Positions 12,433-19,349 of a stretch of DNA of 23,026 nucleotides are shown here, piece by piece; positions within the stretch are counted from its first letter, which is position 1, and each line of letters starts with the position of its first letter. The notes under the pieces were generated by a model. That model was not told the origin of the DNA, did no database searches, and saw only the letters and a program-made list of their open reading frames with translations. Origin of the DNA: an uncultured Clostridium sp. (GTDB lineage Bacteria > Bacillota > Clostridia > TANB77 > CAG-508); contig URWN01000021.1 of assembly GCA_900551615.1 (NCBI GenBank), positions 1 to 23,026 of the forward strand. The letters run 5' to 3'. A program made the translations under genes and the position numbers.

Positions 12433-14088
12433 CTAATAAATTTTAAATTTTTCTAAAACTTTTACTATTTTATCACCAGCTGGAAGCATTTTTATCTCTT
12501 CTTTTGAAAAAACTTTTAAAACTACTATTGCTAGTGCATATATAATAACTGCAAAGATTATTGCTATTATTGTAGCCAATCTTTCTATTATTATTCCTTT
12601 TAATGTTAAATATATAAAATATGAACACACTCCCATAATCGCTGTTGCAATAGTTGGTTTTATAACAGATTTCGTAAATGTTAAATTTAATTTTATATTT
12701 TTTCGTAAAGCTGTAATTGCTATACAAAATGCTACTAAGTGGCAGACCACAGAACCTATTGCAGCCCCATATACTCCAAATTCTGGATTTGGAACTAGTG
12801 TTATATTTAATATAAATTTAACTACTACACCTGTTGCTAATGAAATTGTTGGTATCATTAGTTTTCCATATCCTTGTAATACACCATTTATTGTTTGGTC
12901 TAGTATTGTAAAGATTATTGTTAATGCACTTATTTGTAATATTAATGCACCATCACTTGCATTTGGGAATAATAGATTTAATATTGGCTGTGCAAATACA
13001 CACATTCCTACAGTACAAGGTAAACCTATTAGCATTGATACTAATAGTGAAAATGATGTTTTCTCTTTTATTGTTTTGGTATCGTTTTTAGCCTTTGCTG
13101 CTGATATTGCAGGAACTAGTGCTGTCGCAAATGCTACATTTATTGCTAATGGTAAGCTTGTTAATGTATCAACTTTTCCTCCTAAAATTCCATATAATGC
13201 TGTTGCTTGGTCTTCTGGCATAAAGTTTTTTAAATTTCTTACAACTGTAAATGAATCTACGTTTTTATTTATAGAAGACATTATAGCTGTTAATGTTATA
13301 GGAATTGATACAAATAAAATTCTTTTTATTATTGTTGATACTCTTTCGTATTTGTAATTTACTGTATTTTTTATTTCTGCTGCGACTTCTTTTCTTTCTA
13401 TTTTGTAGTATAAAACTAAATAACTAAATCCTAAAAATGTTGCAAGTGTAGTTGCCAAGTTTGCTCCTGCTGCCATCCACTCTGTTGATACATTTGATAG
13501 TATTGCAACTATTTCTACTACTATAATTGTAAGTAATGTTTTAAAAACTTGTTCAAGTGTTTGTGATTTTGCTCCAACACTGATTTTTTGTCTTCCGTTA
13601 AAATATCCTCTCATAACTGATGCTACTGTAACAAAGAATATTGCTGGTGATAATGCAACTAATGTCATTTCTGCATCTGGTATTTGAAGCCATTGATTTG
13701 CAATTATATTTGCTCCAAAGAATAATAATAAACTTCCTACTAACCCTATTATTGCAAACGTTGCAAATGCTATTTTAAATATTCTATGTGCTCCTTTGTT
13801 ATCTCCAACTGCAACTCTTTCTGATACTAACTTTGAAATTGCACTTGGTACTCCTATTGATGATATTGTAAGTAATAATGCATATATTTGATATCCACTT
13901 GCACATATTCCATTACCTTTGTCTCCAAATCCTGGCCTGTTTGTTAAATATAATGTATATACTAATCCTAAAATTTTTATTAATATTTGTGAAAACATTA
14001 ATGTTATAACGCCTTGCATAAAGCCTTCTTTTTTCGGCTTTTTATCTTTAATATGTTTTACATTTTTTTCCTTGTTTATTTTTATCAT
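12433..14088 (-). CDS. spoVB: SpoVB/MurJ-type polysaccharide flippase
   Basis: A 551-residue membrane protein of the MOP exporter superfamily with about 14 hydrophobic helices after a basic N-terminus. The first membrane segment contains GVITLMFSQILIKILGLVYT, and TISSIGVPSAISKLVSERVA follows; both are characteristic of the SpoVB/YabM group, which moves lipid-linked precursors for spore cortex or cell wall. Neighbouring hup fits the yabM-type chromosomal context. The start is uncertain. ATG 14088 has no Shine-Dalgarno, whereas the strong AAAGGAGAG upstream serves an out-of-frame ATG at 14119. M24 (MQGVITLM) is a possible later start. Confidence 0.88.
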   Translation of the reverse strand: MIKINKEKNVKHIKDKKPKKEGFMQGVITLMFSQILIKILGLVYTLYLTNRPGFGDKGNGICASGYQIYALLLTISSIGVPSAISKLVSERVAVGDNKGAHRIFKIAFATFAIIGLVGSLLLFFGANIIANQWLQIPDAEMTLVALSPAIFFVTVASVMRGYFNGRQKISVGAKSQTLEQVFKTLLTIIVVEIVAILSNVSTEWMAAGANLATTLATFLGFSYLVLYYKIERKEVAAEIKNTVNYKYERVSTIIKRILFVSIPITLTAIMSSINKNVDSFTVVRNLKNFMPEDQATALYGILGGKVDTLTSLPLAINVAFATALVPAISAAKAKNDTKTIKEKTSFSLLVSMLIGLPCTVGMCVFAQPILNLLFPNASDGALILQISALTIIFTILDQTINGVLQGYGKLMIPTISLATGVVVKFILNITLVPNPEFGVYGAAIGSVVCHLVAFCIAITALRKNIKLNLTFTKSVIKPTIATAIMGVCSYFIYLTLKGIIIERLATIIAIIFAVIIYALAIVVLKVFSKEEIKMLPAGDKIVKVLEKFKIY

Positions 14089-14119
14089 ATATTTTTGTAT
14101 GGTTTTTGCCCTTATCCAT
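14050..14119 (-). other. Possible 23-codon upstream ORF overlapping the spoVB start
   Basis: ATG 14119, three bases after AAAGGAGAG, opens MDKGKNHTKIYDKNKQGKKC and ends at a TAA past the annotated spoVB start, in another frame. The spacing is short. It may be a translational regulator, or it may show that the spoVB start is misplaced. Confidence 0.25.
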
Positions 14120-14203
14120 ACTCTCCTTTCTGCATTTATTTCTTTATTATAATTTTTATTTTTATAAACTTTTTAATATGCTTGATTGACTGTATTTTTC
14201 TAA

Positions 14204-14232
14204 ATTATAATTATAATTTGAATTTTTATCAA
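14204..14232 (-). promoter_or_regulatory. spoVB promoter
   Basis: Minus strand TTGATA (14227-14232), 17 bp, TATAAT (14204-14209). A second TATAAT directly follows upstream at 14210-14215. Confidence 0.55.
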
Positions 14233-14430
14233 TAGTTTTCTAAAAAATCTTTGGTAAAATAAAAATTTTTATCTTATTTAATGTATTATTTTTGTCTTGA
14301 TTTTTTGAATATTGGAATTTGATTTTTGAATTAATTTTTTGAATTAAAAGTAAATGAAAAACTAAATCTATAATACTATAAAATATTATATTTTGCAAGA
14401 ACTTTTCATCGCAAAATTCGACATTTAAAT

Positions 14431-14452
14431 TTTATTGGCTGTGAACTGTAAC
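14431..14452 (+). repeat. Partial copy of the end-repeat motif
   Basis: ATTTTA..GGCTGTGAACTGTAAC resembles bases 82-104 (ATTTTA..GACTGTGAATTGTAAC) with about four differences. It lies 39 bp upstream of the rplM -35 box, the same distance as in rpsT. Confidence 0.5.
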
Positions 14453-14490
14453 TTGATTATTGCAATTTTTGTTAAATTTTCCAAAAATCA

Positions 14491-14519
14491 TTGACAAAAT
14501 AGCTTTTTTGTAATAAAAT
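14491..14519 (+). promoter_or_regulatory. rplM-rpsI promoter
   Basis: TTGACA, 17 bp, TAAAAT. The leader is about 105 nt and contains the hairpin at 14543-14582. Confidence 0.85.
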
Positions 14520-14542
14520 GTTTAAGCATTATGTAGAATATG

Positions 14543-14582
14543 ATTTAAATATAAACTTCTCCCCGGTGGTTTTTATTTAAAT
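14543..14582 (+). promoter_or_regulatory. Leader hairpin, candidate L13 autoregulatory leader
   Basis: ATTTAAATATAAAC pairs with GTTTTTATTTAAAT with one mismatch around a C/G-rich loop containing CTCCCCGGTG. It sits in the 5' UTR of rplM, where Firmicutes often carry the L13 leader. The position fits; identity with that Rfam family was not tested. Confidence 0.5.
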
Positions 14583-14630
14583 GTCATATATAAAATAAAA
14601 AATTAAATTATAGGGAGGGTAATTATTACC

Positions 14631-15068
14631 ATGAATAATACAACATATAGCCCAAAAAAGGCTGAAATAGAAAGCAAATGGTACATAATTGATGCAGCAA
14701 ACAAACCATTAGGTAGAGTTGCAACAGAAGCTGCTAAATTATTAAGAGGAAAACACAAACCAACATTTACACCTAACATTGATACAGGTGATCACGTTAT
14801 AGTATTAAACGTAAAAGATGTAATTTTAACAGGAAACAAAATGGATCAAAAAATTTATAGACATCACTCAGGATACATTGGTGGAATGAAAGAAACTCCA
14901 GCAAGAGTAATGTTAGAAAAAAATCCAGAAAAAGCTATGACATTAGCTATTAAAGGAATGTTACCACACAACTCTTTAGGAAGAGCTCAACTTAAAAAAT
15001 TAAGAGTTTATGCAGGAGCAGAACATGAAAATCAAGCACAAAAACCAGAAGTATGGGAGGTAAAATAA
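14631..15068 (+). CDS. rplM: 50S ribosomal protein L13
   Basis: A 145-residue protein of the large subunit that binds 23S rRNA early in assembly. Diagnostic segments are WYIIDAANKPLGRVATEAAKLLRGKHKPTF, then DHVIVLN, and GMLPHNSLGRAQLKKLRVYAG near the C-terminus. GGGAGGG about 11 nt before the ATG. Its stop codon is two bases from the rpsI start, the standard rplM-rpsI pair. Confidence 0.98.
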   Translation: MNNTTYSPKKAEIESKWYIIDAANKPLGRVATEAAKLLRGKHKPTFTPNIDTGDHVIVLNVKDVILTGNKMDQKIYRHHSGYIGGMKETPARVMLEKNPEKAMTLAIKGMLPHNSLGRAQLKKLRVYAGAEHENQAQKPEVWEVK

Positions 15069-15069
15069 T

Positions 15070-15471
15070 ATGGCTAAATCAGGAAAAATAGTTTACACTG
15101 GAACAGGAAGAAGAAAATCTTCAATTGCCAGAGTTAGATTAGTTGAAGGATCTGGAAAAATAACTATTAATGGTAAAGATATTGATGAATTTTTCGGATT
15201 AGAAACTTTAAAAGTTATAGTAAGACAACCACTTACAGTTACAAATACAACTGATAAATACGATGTTATTTGTTCAGTACAAGGTGGAGGATTTACAGGT
15301 CAAGCTGGAGCTATCAGACATGGTATTGCTAGAGCTTTAAATGCTGCAAATATAGAATTTAGACCTGCTTTAAAATCAAACGGATTCTTAACAAGAGATC
15401 CTCGTATGAAAGAAAGAAAGAAATACGGTCTTAAAAAAGCTAGAAAAGCTCCACAATTTAGTAAAAGATAA
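15070..15471 (+). CDS. rpsI: 30S ribosomal protein S9
   Basis: A 133-residue protein whose C-terminal tail reaches the P-site tRNA. It starts with YTGTGRRKSSIARVRL and contains GGGFTGQAGAIRHGIARAL. The tail is KKYGLKKARKAPQFSKR, with the conserved terminal Lys-Arg. GGGAGG within the rplM end precedes the ATG, so the pair is coupled. Confidence 0.98.
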   Translation: MAKSGKIVYTGTGRRKSSIARVRLVEGSGKITINGKDIDEFFGLETLKVIVRQPLTVTNTTDKYDVICSVQGGGFTGQAGAIRHGIARALNAANIEFRPALKSNGFLTRDPRMKERKKYGLKKARKAPQFSKR

Positions 15472-15477
15472 TATTTT

Positions 15478-15512
15478 AAAAAGAAAAAACATTATATGTT
15501 TTTTCTTTTTTA
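15478..15512 (+). terminator. rplM-rpsI terminator
   Basis: AAAAAGAAAAAACAT, TAT, ATGTTTTTTCTTTTT: a perfect AT-rich hairpin directly after rpsI, ending in a T-run. Confidence 0.8.
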
Positions 15513-15534
15513 TTTTATAACTTTTCTGATTATA

Positions 15535-15688
15535 TAAAAAAACTCTGCCTGATAAAACCAAGCAGAGTAACCACCTTAATAAATATTCCTCTTTTCCCCA
15601 ATACATTATAAGTCACGTGTTTAACTAACAGAGAAATATCTATTTTCTTCTCTCCCTATGTAAGTGGTGTATATACGTTAGTTAAACC
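15535..15688 (-). ncRNA. Standalone structured small RNA candidate
   Basis: A perfect promoter (15695-15723) starts a transcript of about 150 nt that ends at a strong terminator (ACTCTGC..GCAGAGT then TTTTTTT). The RNA opens with GTTTAACTAAC and closes that stem 47 nt later with GTTAGTTAAAC, enclosing a second hairpin AGAGAA..TTTCTCT. CCACTTA in the loop could also pair with TAAGGTGG before the terminator. A frame starting MYWGKEEYLL crosses the terminator and has no ribosome binding site, so coding is unlikely. The family is not recognised. Confidence 0.55.
15536..15568 (-). terminator. Terminator of the small RNA
   Basis: ACTCTGC, 13-nt loop, GCAGAGT, followed by TTTTTTT on the minus strand. 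There is no T-run on the plus side, so it is one-directional. Confidence 0.85.
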
Positions 15689-15694
15689 TCTTTT

Positions 15695-15723
15695 ATTATA
15701 GCATCATTTTGATATTATGTCAA
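15695..15723 (-). promoter_or_regulatory. Perfect consensus promoter inside the dtd 3' end
   Basis: Minus strand TTGACA (15718-15723), 17 bp, TATAAT (15695-15700). The -35 box lies within the last codons of dtd. Confidence 0.8.
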
Positions 15724-16171
15724 ATCTTTTTACATTTTTTTCCATTATAATTGTTACTGGTCCCTCATTTATTAAACTAACTTGCATATCAGCTCCAAAA
15801 ATTCCAGTTTCTACATTATCAATTTGTTTTCTACATTCTTCTATAATATATTCATATAATTTATTTGCCAAATCTGGTTTTGCAGCATCTGTAAAAGATG
15901 GTCTATTTCCACTTGAGCAGTTTGCATACAATGTAAATTGAGACACTAAAAGTAATGAACCATTAACATCTTTTAAGGATTTATTCATTTTTCCATTTTC
16001 ATCTTCAAAAACTCGTAAATTAATTAATTTTTTTACTAAATAATCTGCTACTTCTTTTGTATCTGTATGTGTTATTCCAATTAATACCATGAAGCCTTTA
16101 TCTATTTTTCCAACTGTTTTTCCTTCTATATCAACTTGTGCATTTTTTACTCTTTGAACTACAAATTTCAT
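15704..16171 (-). CDS. dtd: D-aminoacyl-tRNA deacylase
   Basis: A 155-residue proofreading enzyme that removes D-amino acids (and glycine) from tRNA. It begins MKFVVQRVKNAQVDIEGK. The catalytic block is LLVSQFTLYANCSSGNRPSF. The chirality-checking GPVTI motif is near the C-terminus (NEGPVTIIMEK). GGGAAGAGG lies before the ATG. Size is normal. In many Firmicutes dtd follows relA; relA is not here, so the gene is on its own. Confidence 0.96.
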   Translation of the reverse strand: MKFVVQRVKNAQVDIEGKTVGKIDKGFMVLIGITHTDTKEVADYLVKKLINLRVFEDENGKMNKSLKDVNGSLLLVSQFTLYANCSSGNRPSFTDAAKPDLANKLYEYIIEECRKQIDNVETGIFGADMQVSLINEGPVTIIMEKNVKRFDIISK

Positions 16172-16261
16172 TTTTATACCTCTTCCCTAGTATTTTTTTA
16201 AGTTTGTTTTACTTCTATATTTAAGACAGTTATATCATAAAAGTGGATTAATTTCAAATTT

Positions 16262-16312
16262 TGAAAAATTAGAGCCCAGTCCCCTAAATTTGTGTGGTGA
16301 CCACATATTCTT
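16262..16312. repeat. Degenerate repeat remnant downstream of yunB
   Basis: Contains the short palindrome TGTGGTGACCACA and, next to it, AGAGCCCAGTCCCCTAAA. The G-rich strand (TTTAGGGGACTGGGCTCT) resembles the GGGACGGTTCT core of the repeats around the nucleotidase. Low confidence that they are related. Confidence 0.3.
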
Positions 16313-16315
16313 GTT

Positions 16316-17035
16316 TTATTCAATAATCTCCAAAGCACTATTAGAATCAAAGCCTTCAAGATTATAATAAGTACTTGGAATTTTACCTACAATAACATTT
16401 TCAATAAGCAAAACTTGGTTGCTAACCTTTTCTGTAATGCTATTATATGGAGTTAATATGCTTACTTCGCAATCTACTTGCAAATACACTCTATGCAATG
16501 TTTGATTTATTCCTTTTTCTGAAAATTCACTGCGTAAATCTGTTTCTACATTACCTATTGATGATATTTTTATTGGCACTCCTGGTCCTTTTCCAGAAAG
16601 CAATTTAAAACCTGTGAAACTTCCAAGTGCTATTTCTATGTTTTCTCTTCCCCTTTGATTTATTTTATTCTGAATTTTTACTGCTACATCTGATATTATT
16701 TCGTTTATAGCAATTATATTTGATTTTATCATTGTTATATTTCCATCTTTATCTTTTTCTAATGTAAATAGTTCATCATATGTATGTTCTTTCATTACAT
16801 TTGTTGCTTCTTCGTTTGCTATTATTGTTGCTATTGATTTTGCTTTGTCTTTACACAATGTATCAAATATTGGCAAAATTGCATCTAATACTATTTTTAC
16901 CGTACTAAATGCAATTACCATTATTATAAAAATTTTTACTATCTTTTGTTTTCTTTTTAAATTTTTATCACCTATATTATTGGAAAATATAGGTGGTATC
17001 TTGATTCGTGGTCTTGAATATATTTTACTATTCAT
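16316..17035 (-). CDS. yunB: Sporulation protein YunB
   Basis: A 239-residue protein made in the mother cell of spore formers. After a basic N-terminus there is one membrane anchor (VKIFIIMVIAFSTVKIVLDA). The conserved body contains ALGSFTGFKLLSGKGPGVPI and the family signature GINQTLHRVYLQV. The start is taken as ATG 17035, which overlaps the upstream stop by 8 bp and has GGAAAAAG before it. The longer TTG start (17059) would have no ribosome binding site and would add an in-frame CGG codon. Its direct neighbour, the SPOCS/LysM gene, supports a spore role. Confidence 0.9.
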   Translation of the reverse strand: MNSKIYSRPRIKIPPIFSNNIGDKNLKRKQKIVKIFIIMVIAFSTVKIVLDAILPIFDTLCKDKAKSIATIIANEEATNVMKEHTYDELFTLEKDKDGNITMIKSNIIAINEIISDVAVKIQNKINQRGRENIEIALGSFTGFKLLSGKGPGVPIKISSIGNVETDLRSEFSEKGINQTLHRVYLQVDCEVSILTPYNSITEKVSNQVLLIENVIVGKIPSTYYNLEGFDSNSALEIIE

Positions 17036-18575
17036 AAGCTTTTTCCGAAATTTTTTCAAATTTTGGTATATATAGTTTTTGTCCTGGATAAATTTTGTTT
17101 CTATCTTCTATTCCATTTGTTCTTGCTATTCCATCAACCGTACTTCCAAATTCTTTTGCTATGTTCCATAAAGTATCTCCTTTTTTTACAATATAAATTA
17201 CTAAGCTATAATCTTGTTCTTCTCTTTCACCATCTTCTTGTATGCTATCTATCATATTTAAATTTGCTGTTCTATACATGCTTGTATCTGCTTGAACATC
17301 AATATTACAATTAATATCTCCTCCGTCTTGAATTATAAAGTCTTGTGATTTTATTCCCATATCACAATTTGTATTTAACATTTCTCCATTTTGTAAATTT
17401 TCTATTGTGTATTCAAATGGTATTTTTGCATCTTTTATATTGATTTGCTTTTGAGAATTTTCAAAAATAAATTTCATATTTAATTCGGCTTCATACATGA
17501 TTTTTGTGTTTATTTTATTTTCGTTTAATATTGTTGGAACTGTTTCAACATCAAGCAGGTTTAATCCTTGTATATCATTTAAATTTACTTTTTCTCTTAT
17601 TTGTTTAATATTTGTTACATTTTGTTTGTTTGTCATTGTTGTTATTTGCTTTTTTTCAAAAGTTAAATTTTGTGTTGGACTGTACATGTCTTGAATTAAA
17701 TTAATTTGTTTTTCTTCATAAGCACAGCATGTTACTTCTATTTCTATTTCTACATATATTGAGTGCTCATCTTGTGAATTTGGCTTTATAATTATATTTT
17801 TTATTTCATAATTTACATCACAAATATTTTCTTCAGATACATCTGCTATATCTATAAATCCAACTACTGGTATTTTATATGTAACAACATTTATTCTATT
17901 GTCTTCTGTTAAATACATTATTTTTATTTCTGCCTCTGCTTTTGTTAAAACTTTGTTATAACTAATTTTTATATCCTTATCAACTAGACATACTTGTGCC
18001 TGTAAAATCTCTGCTAAATTATCCATACTATCGATTTGAATATTGTCTTTGGCATAAATTTTTGTGGTTCCTGTACCTACTAAAGAATTTAATTTTAAAT
18101 CTTCTTTTAAAATTTGAACATCTTCTTCATTTTGTACTTCATTTATTATTTCTACTTCTTCATTTGAATATATTTTTAAGTTCACTTCCAATGTTGCCTT
18201 AATTCCTATTTTTCTTCCATTTATTACTTTTGCTTCTATTGATTTTATTTTAATATTTGAAATTGCTTCCATGCCTTCTTGGCAATTTGGTATATTTAAG
18301 TTTTCTGAAAAATCAACACTTGTGTTTAGCCCTCTTACTGTGTCATCTGCACCGTCTGGCATATACATTATGTAGGCATTTACAGTTCCGTCTAGTCTTA
18401 CTTTTTCACTTTGTACCTCTTTTTTGTAAATTGATACAACACCACTTGTACTAATTGTGTTTAAAATATCAGGTTTTGAATCTGGTACTATCATATCTCC
18501 TTCTGCAAATATGATTTCTTTTTTTTCTGCTATTAATTTATTTATACTTAAGTTTTCTCTTTGTGCTTCTATCAT
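17028..18575 (-). CDS. SPOCS (DUF3794) and LysM domain spore envelope protein
   Basis: A 515-residue protein. The first ~450 residues are beta-rich and hold repeated SPOCS/DUF3794 units (for example EGDMIVPDSKPDIL near residue 25, and AEILQAQVCLVDKDIKIS with KAEAEIKIMYL in the middle). Residues ~461-508 form one LysM domain (YIVKKGDTLWNIAKEFGSTV, then NKIYPGQKLYIP), which binds peptidoglycan. No signal peptide is visible, which fits mother-cell assembly on the spore coat or cortex. GGAGGTAAAAAATG gives a clear start. A sigma-E-like promoter may precede it (18605-18634). Probably an operon with yunB. Confidence 0.88.
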   Translation of the reverse strand: MIEAQRENLSINKLIAEKKEIIFAEGDMIVPDSKPDILNTISTSGVVSIYKKEVQSEKVRLDGTVNAYIMYMPDGADDTVRGLNTSVDFSENLNIPNCQEGMEAISNIKIKSIEAKVINGRKIGIKATLEVNLKIYSNEEVEIINEVQNEEDVQILKEDLKLNSLVGTGTTKIYAKDNIQIDSMDNLAEILQAQVCLVDKDIKISYNKVLTKAEAEIKIMYLTEDNRINVVTYKIPVVGFIDIADVSEENICDVNYEIKNIIIKPNSQDEHSIYVEIEIEVTCCAYEEKQINLIQDMYSPTQNLTFEKKQITTMTNKQNVTNIKQIREKVNLNDIQGLNLLDVETVPTILNENKINTKIMYEAELNMKFIFENSQKQINIKDAKIPFEYTIENLQNGEMLNTNCDMGIKSQDFIIQDGGDINCNIDVQADTSMYRTANLNMIDSIQEDGEREEQDYSLVIYIVKKGDTLWNIAKEFGSTVDGIARTNGIEDRNKIYPGQKLYIPKFEKISEKAYE

Positions 18576-18604
18576 TTTTTACCTCCTTACAGTTTTTCTT
18601 TATA

Positions 18605-18634
18605 AATGTATATGAGGTTGTTTTTTATTTATGA
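18605..18634 (-). promoter_or_regulatory. Possible sigma-E sporulation promoter
   Basis: Minus strand TCATAAA, 15 bp, TATACATT, close to the sigma-E pattern (KMATATT, 14-15 bp, CATACANT), about 30 bp upstream of the SPOCS-LysM start. AT richness makes chance matches likely. Confidence 0.35.
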
Positions 18635-18651
18635 TTGTTTTTATAAATTTT

Positions 18652-18885
18652 TTATGGTGTTATTATAATATTTAATTTGTTATCATATTTGTATTTATTT
18701 ATTATATCTTGTGAAAAACTTGCTAATTCATTTGGAATTATGATTGTTGTGTATTTCTCCTTTTTTAAATTTTTTATTGCTTCATCTATTTCTTCTGGTT
18801 CTTGAATTTCTTCTACTTTCATTCCTAATAGTTTTGGAATTTGATAATTGCTTTCTTTTTCATATTTTACAAATGATATTTTCAT
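18652..18885 (-). CDS. 77-aa ATP-synt_F-like small protein
   Basis: The sequence MKISFVKYEKESNYQIPKLL is followed by GMKVEEIQEPEEIDEAIKNL, then EKYTTIIIPNELA and NIIITP. The beta-alpha-beta pattern, the pre-helical EPEE and the TTIIIPNELA strand resemble subunit F of V/A-type ATPases (ATP-synt_F fold). No other ATPase subunit is nearby. The gene precedes the SPOCS-LysM and yunB genes on the same strand, so a paralogue used in another context is likely. The ribosome binding site is weak (AAAGTGA). It is divergent from the Cys-rich gene. Confidence 0.6.
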   Translation of the reverse strand: MKISFVKYEKESNYQIPKLLGMKVEEIQEPEEIDEAIKNLKKEKYTTIIIPNELASFSQDIINKYKYDNKLNIIITP

Positions 18886-18972
18886 TTTTTCACTTTCTTT
18901 CTTTTTTTGTCTTTATTTTATTTTGCTTTTTTATAGATTTTTTATACTTTTTTATATTTGTTTTATGGCAAT

Positions 18973-19001
18973 TTGACTTTTTATGTAAATTGAAGTATAA
19001 T
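18973..19001 (+). promoter_or_regulatory. Promoter of the Cys-rich small gene
   Basis: TTGACT, 17 bp, TATAAT. The ~70-nt leader contains the hairpin CCCTCC (19040-19045) / GGAGGG (19057-19062). This buries a Shine-Dalgarno-like GGAGGG upstream of the one actually used (AGAGGT). Confidence 0.75.
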
Positions 19002-19077
19002 ATTAGTATATGCAACATTTAAACTATAGCACAAAAAGTCCCTCCAAATAACTATAGGAGGGCAGAAAGAGGTAATT

Positions 19078-19248
19078 ATGGGTTCTGTAGACACAACAAA
19101 TTTTTGTAACATTTGCAAAGGTACATGCTGGGATTCTTCCAGTAATGCCAAGACTCATGCAGTAGCACATAAGAAGTTTGGTATCATACCAAACAACTGC
19201 GTAAATGACGAAAATGGCACTGTACGTTGCCCATACGCAGCAAAATAA
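19078..19248 (+). CDS. 56-aa Cys-rich, probably zinc-binding protein
   Basis: An open frame of 57 codons starting MGSVDTTNFCNICKGTCW and ending NGTVRCPYAAK. Cys at 10, 13, 17, 41 and 51 plus His at 27 and 31 suggest a metal site (CxxC..C with H..H, or with the later Cys). The start ATG has AGAGGT 5 nt before it. A promoter (18973-19001) and a strong terminator (19258-19302) make it a complete single-gene unit. Codon choice differs from most neighbours: AAC, TAC, TGC, GAC, GCC, TCC and AAG are frequent. This is a sign of high expression or of recent transfer. It has no hydrophobic segment, so is presumably cytosolic. Family not recognised. The frame on the other strand is a shadow. Confidence 0.78.
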   Translation: MGSVDTTNFCNICKGTCWDSSSNAKTHAVAHKKFGIIPNNCVNDENGTVRCPYAAK

Positions 19249-19257
19249 GTAACTTTT

Positions 19258-19302
19258 GGAGAGTTTAGCTTAATAAAGCTTTTCTCTCCTCTTTCTTTTT
19301 TT
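19258..19302 (+). terminator. Terminator of the Cys-rich gene
   Basis: GGAGAG-TTT-AGCTT-AAT-AAGCT-TTT-CTCTCC, then a T-rich tail (TCTTTCTTTTTTT). Confidence 0.9.
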
Positions 19303-19349
19303 GAACCAATGGTGACTTTGTTAATTTGGTTCAAAAACGTCTCCATGGT

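Noticed and set aside
15388..15606. 72-codon minus frame starting MYWGKEEYLL
   Set aside because: It crosses the small-RNA terminator and then reads antisense through rpsI. There is no Shine-Dalgarno.
16262..16312. Intrinsic terminator for yunB
   Set aside because: TGTGGTCACCACA is a hairpin but lacks an adjacent T-run; kept only as a repeat remnant.
17036..17059. N-terminal extension of yunB from TTG, with an in-frame CGG
   Set aside because: No ribosome binding site for the TTG. ATG 17035 overlaps the upstream stop codon in the usual coupled manner. If the extension were real, it would weaken the CGG argument.
19155..19346. 63-codon minus frame starting METFLNQINK
   Set aside because: It is antisense to the Cys-rich gene and its terminator, has no ribosome binding site, and its codon use is that of a shadow.
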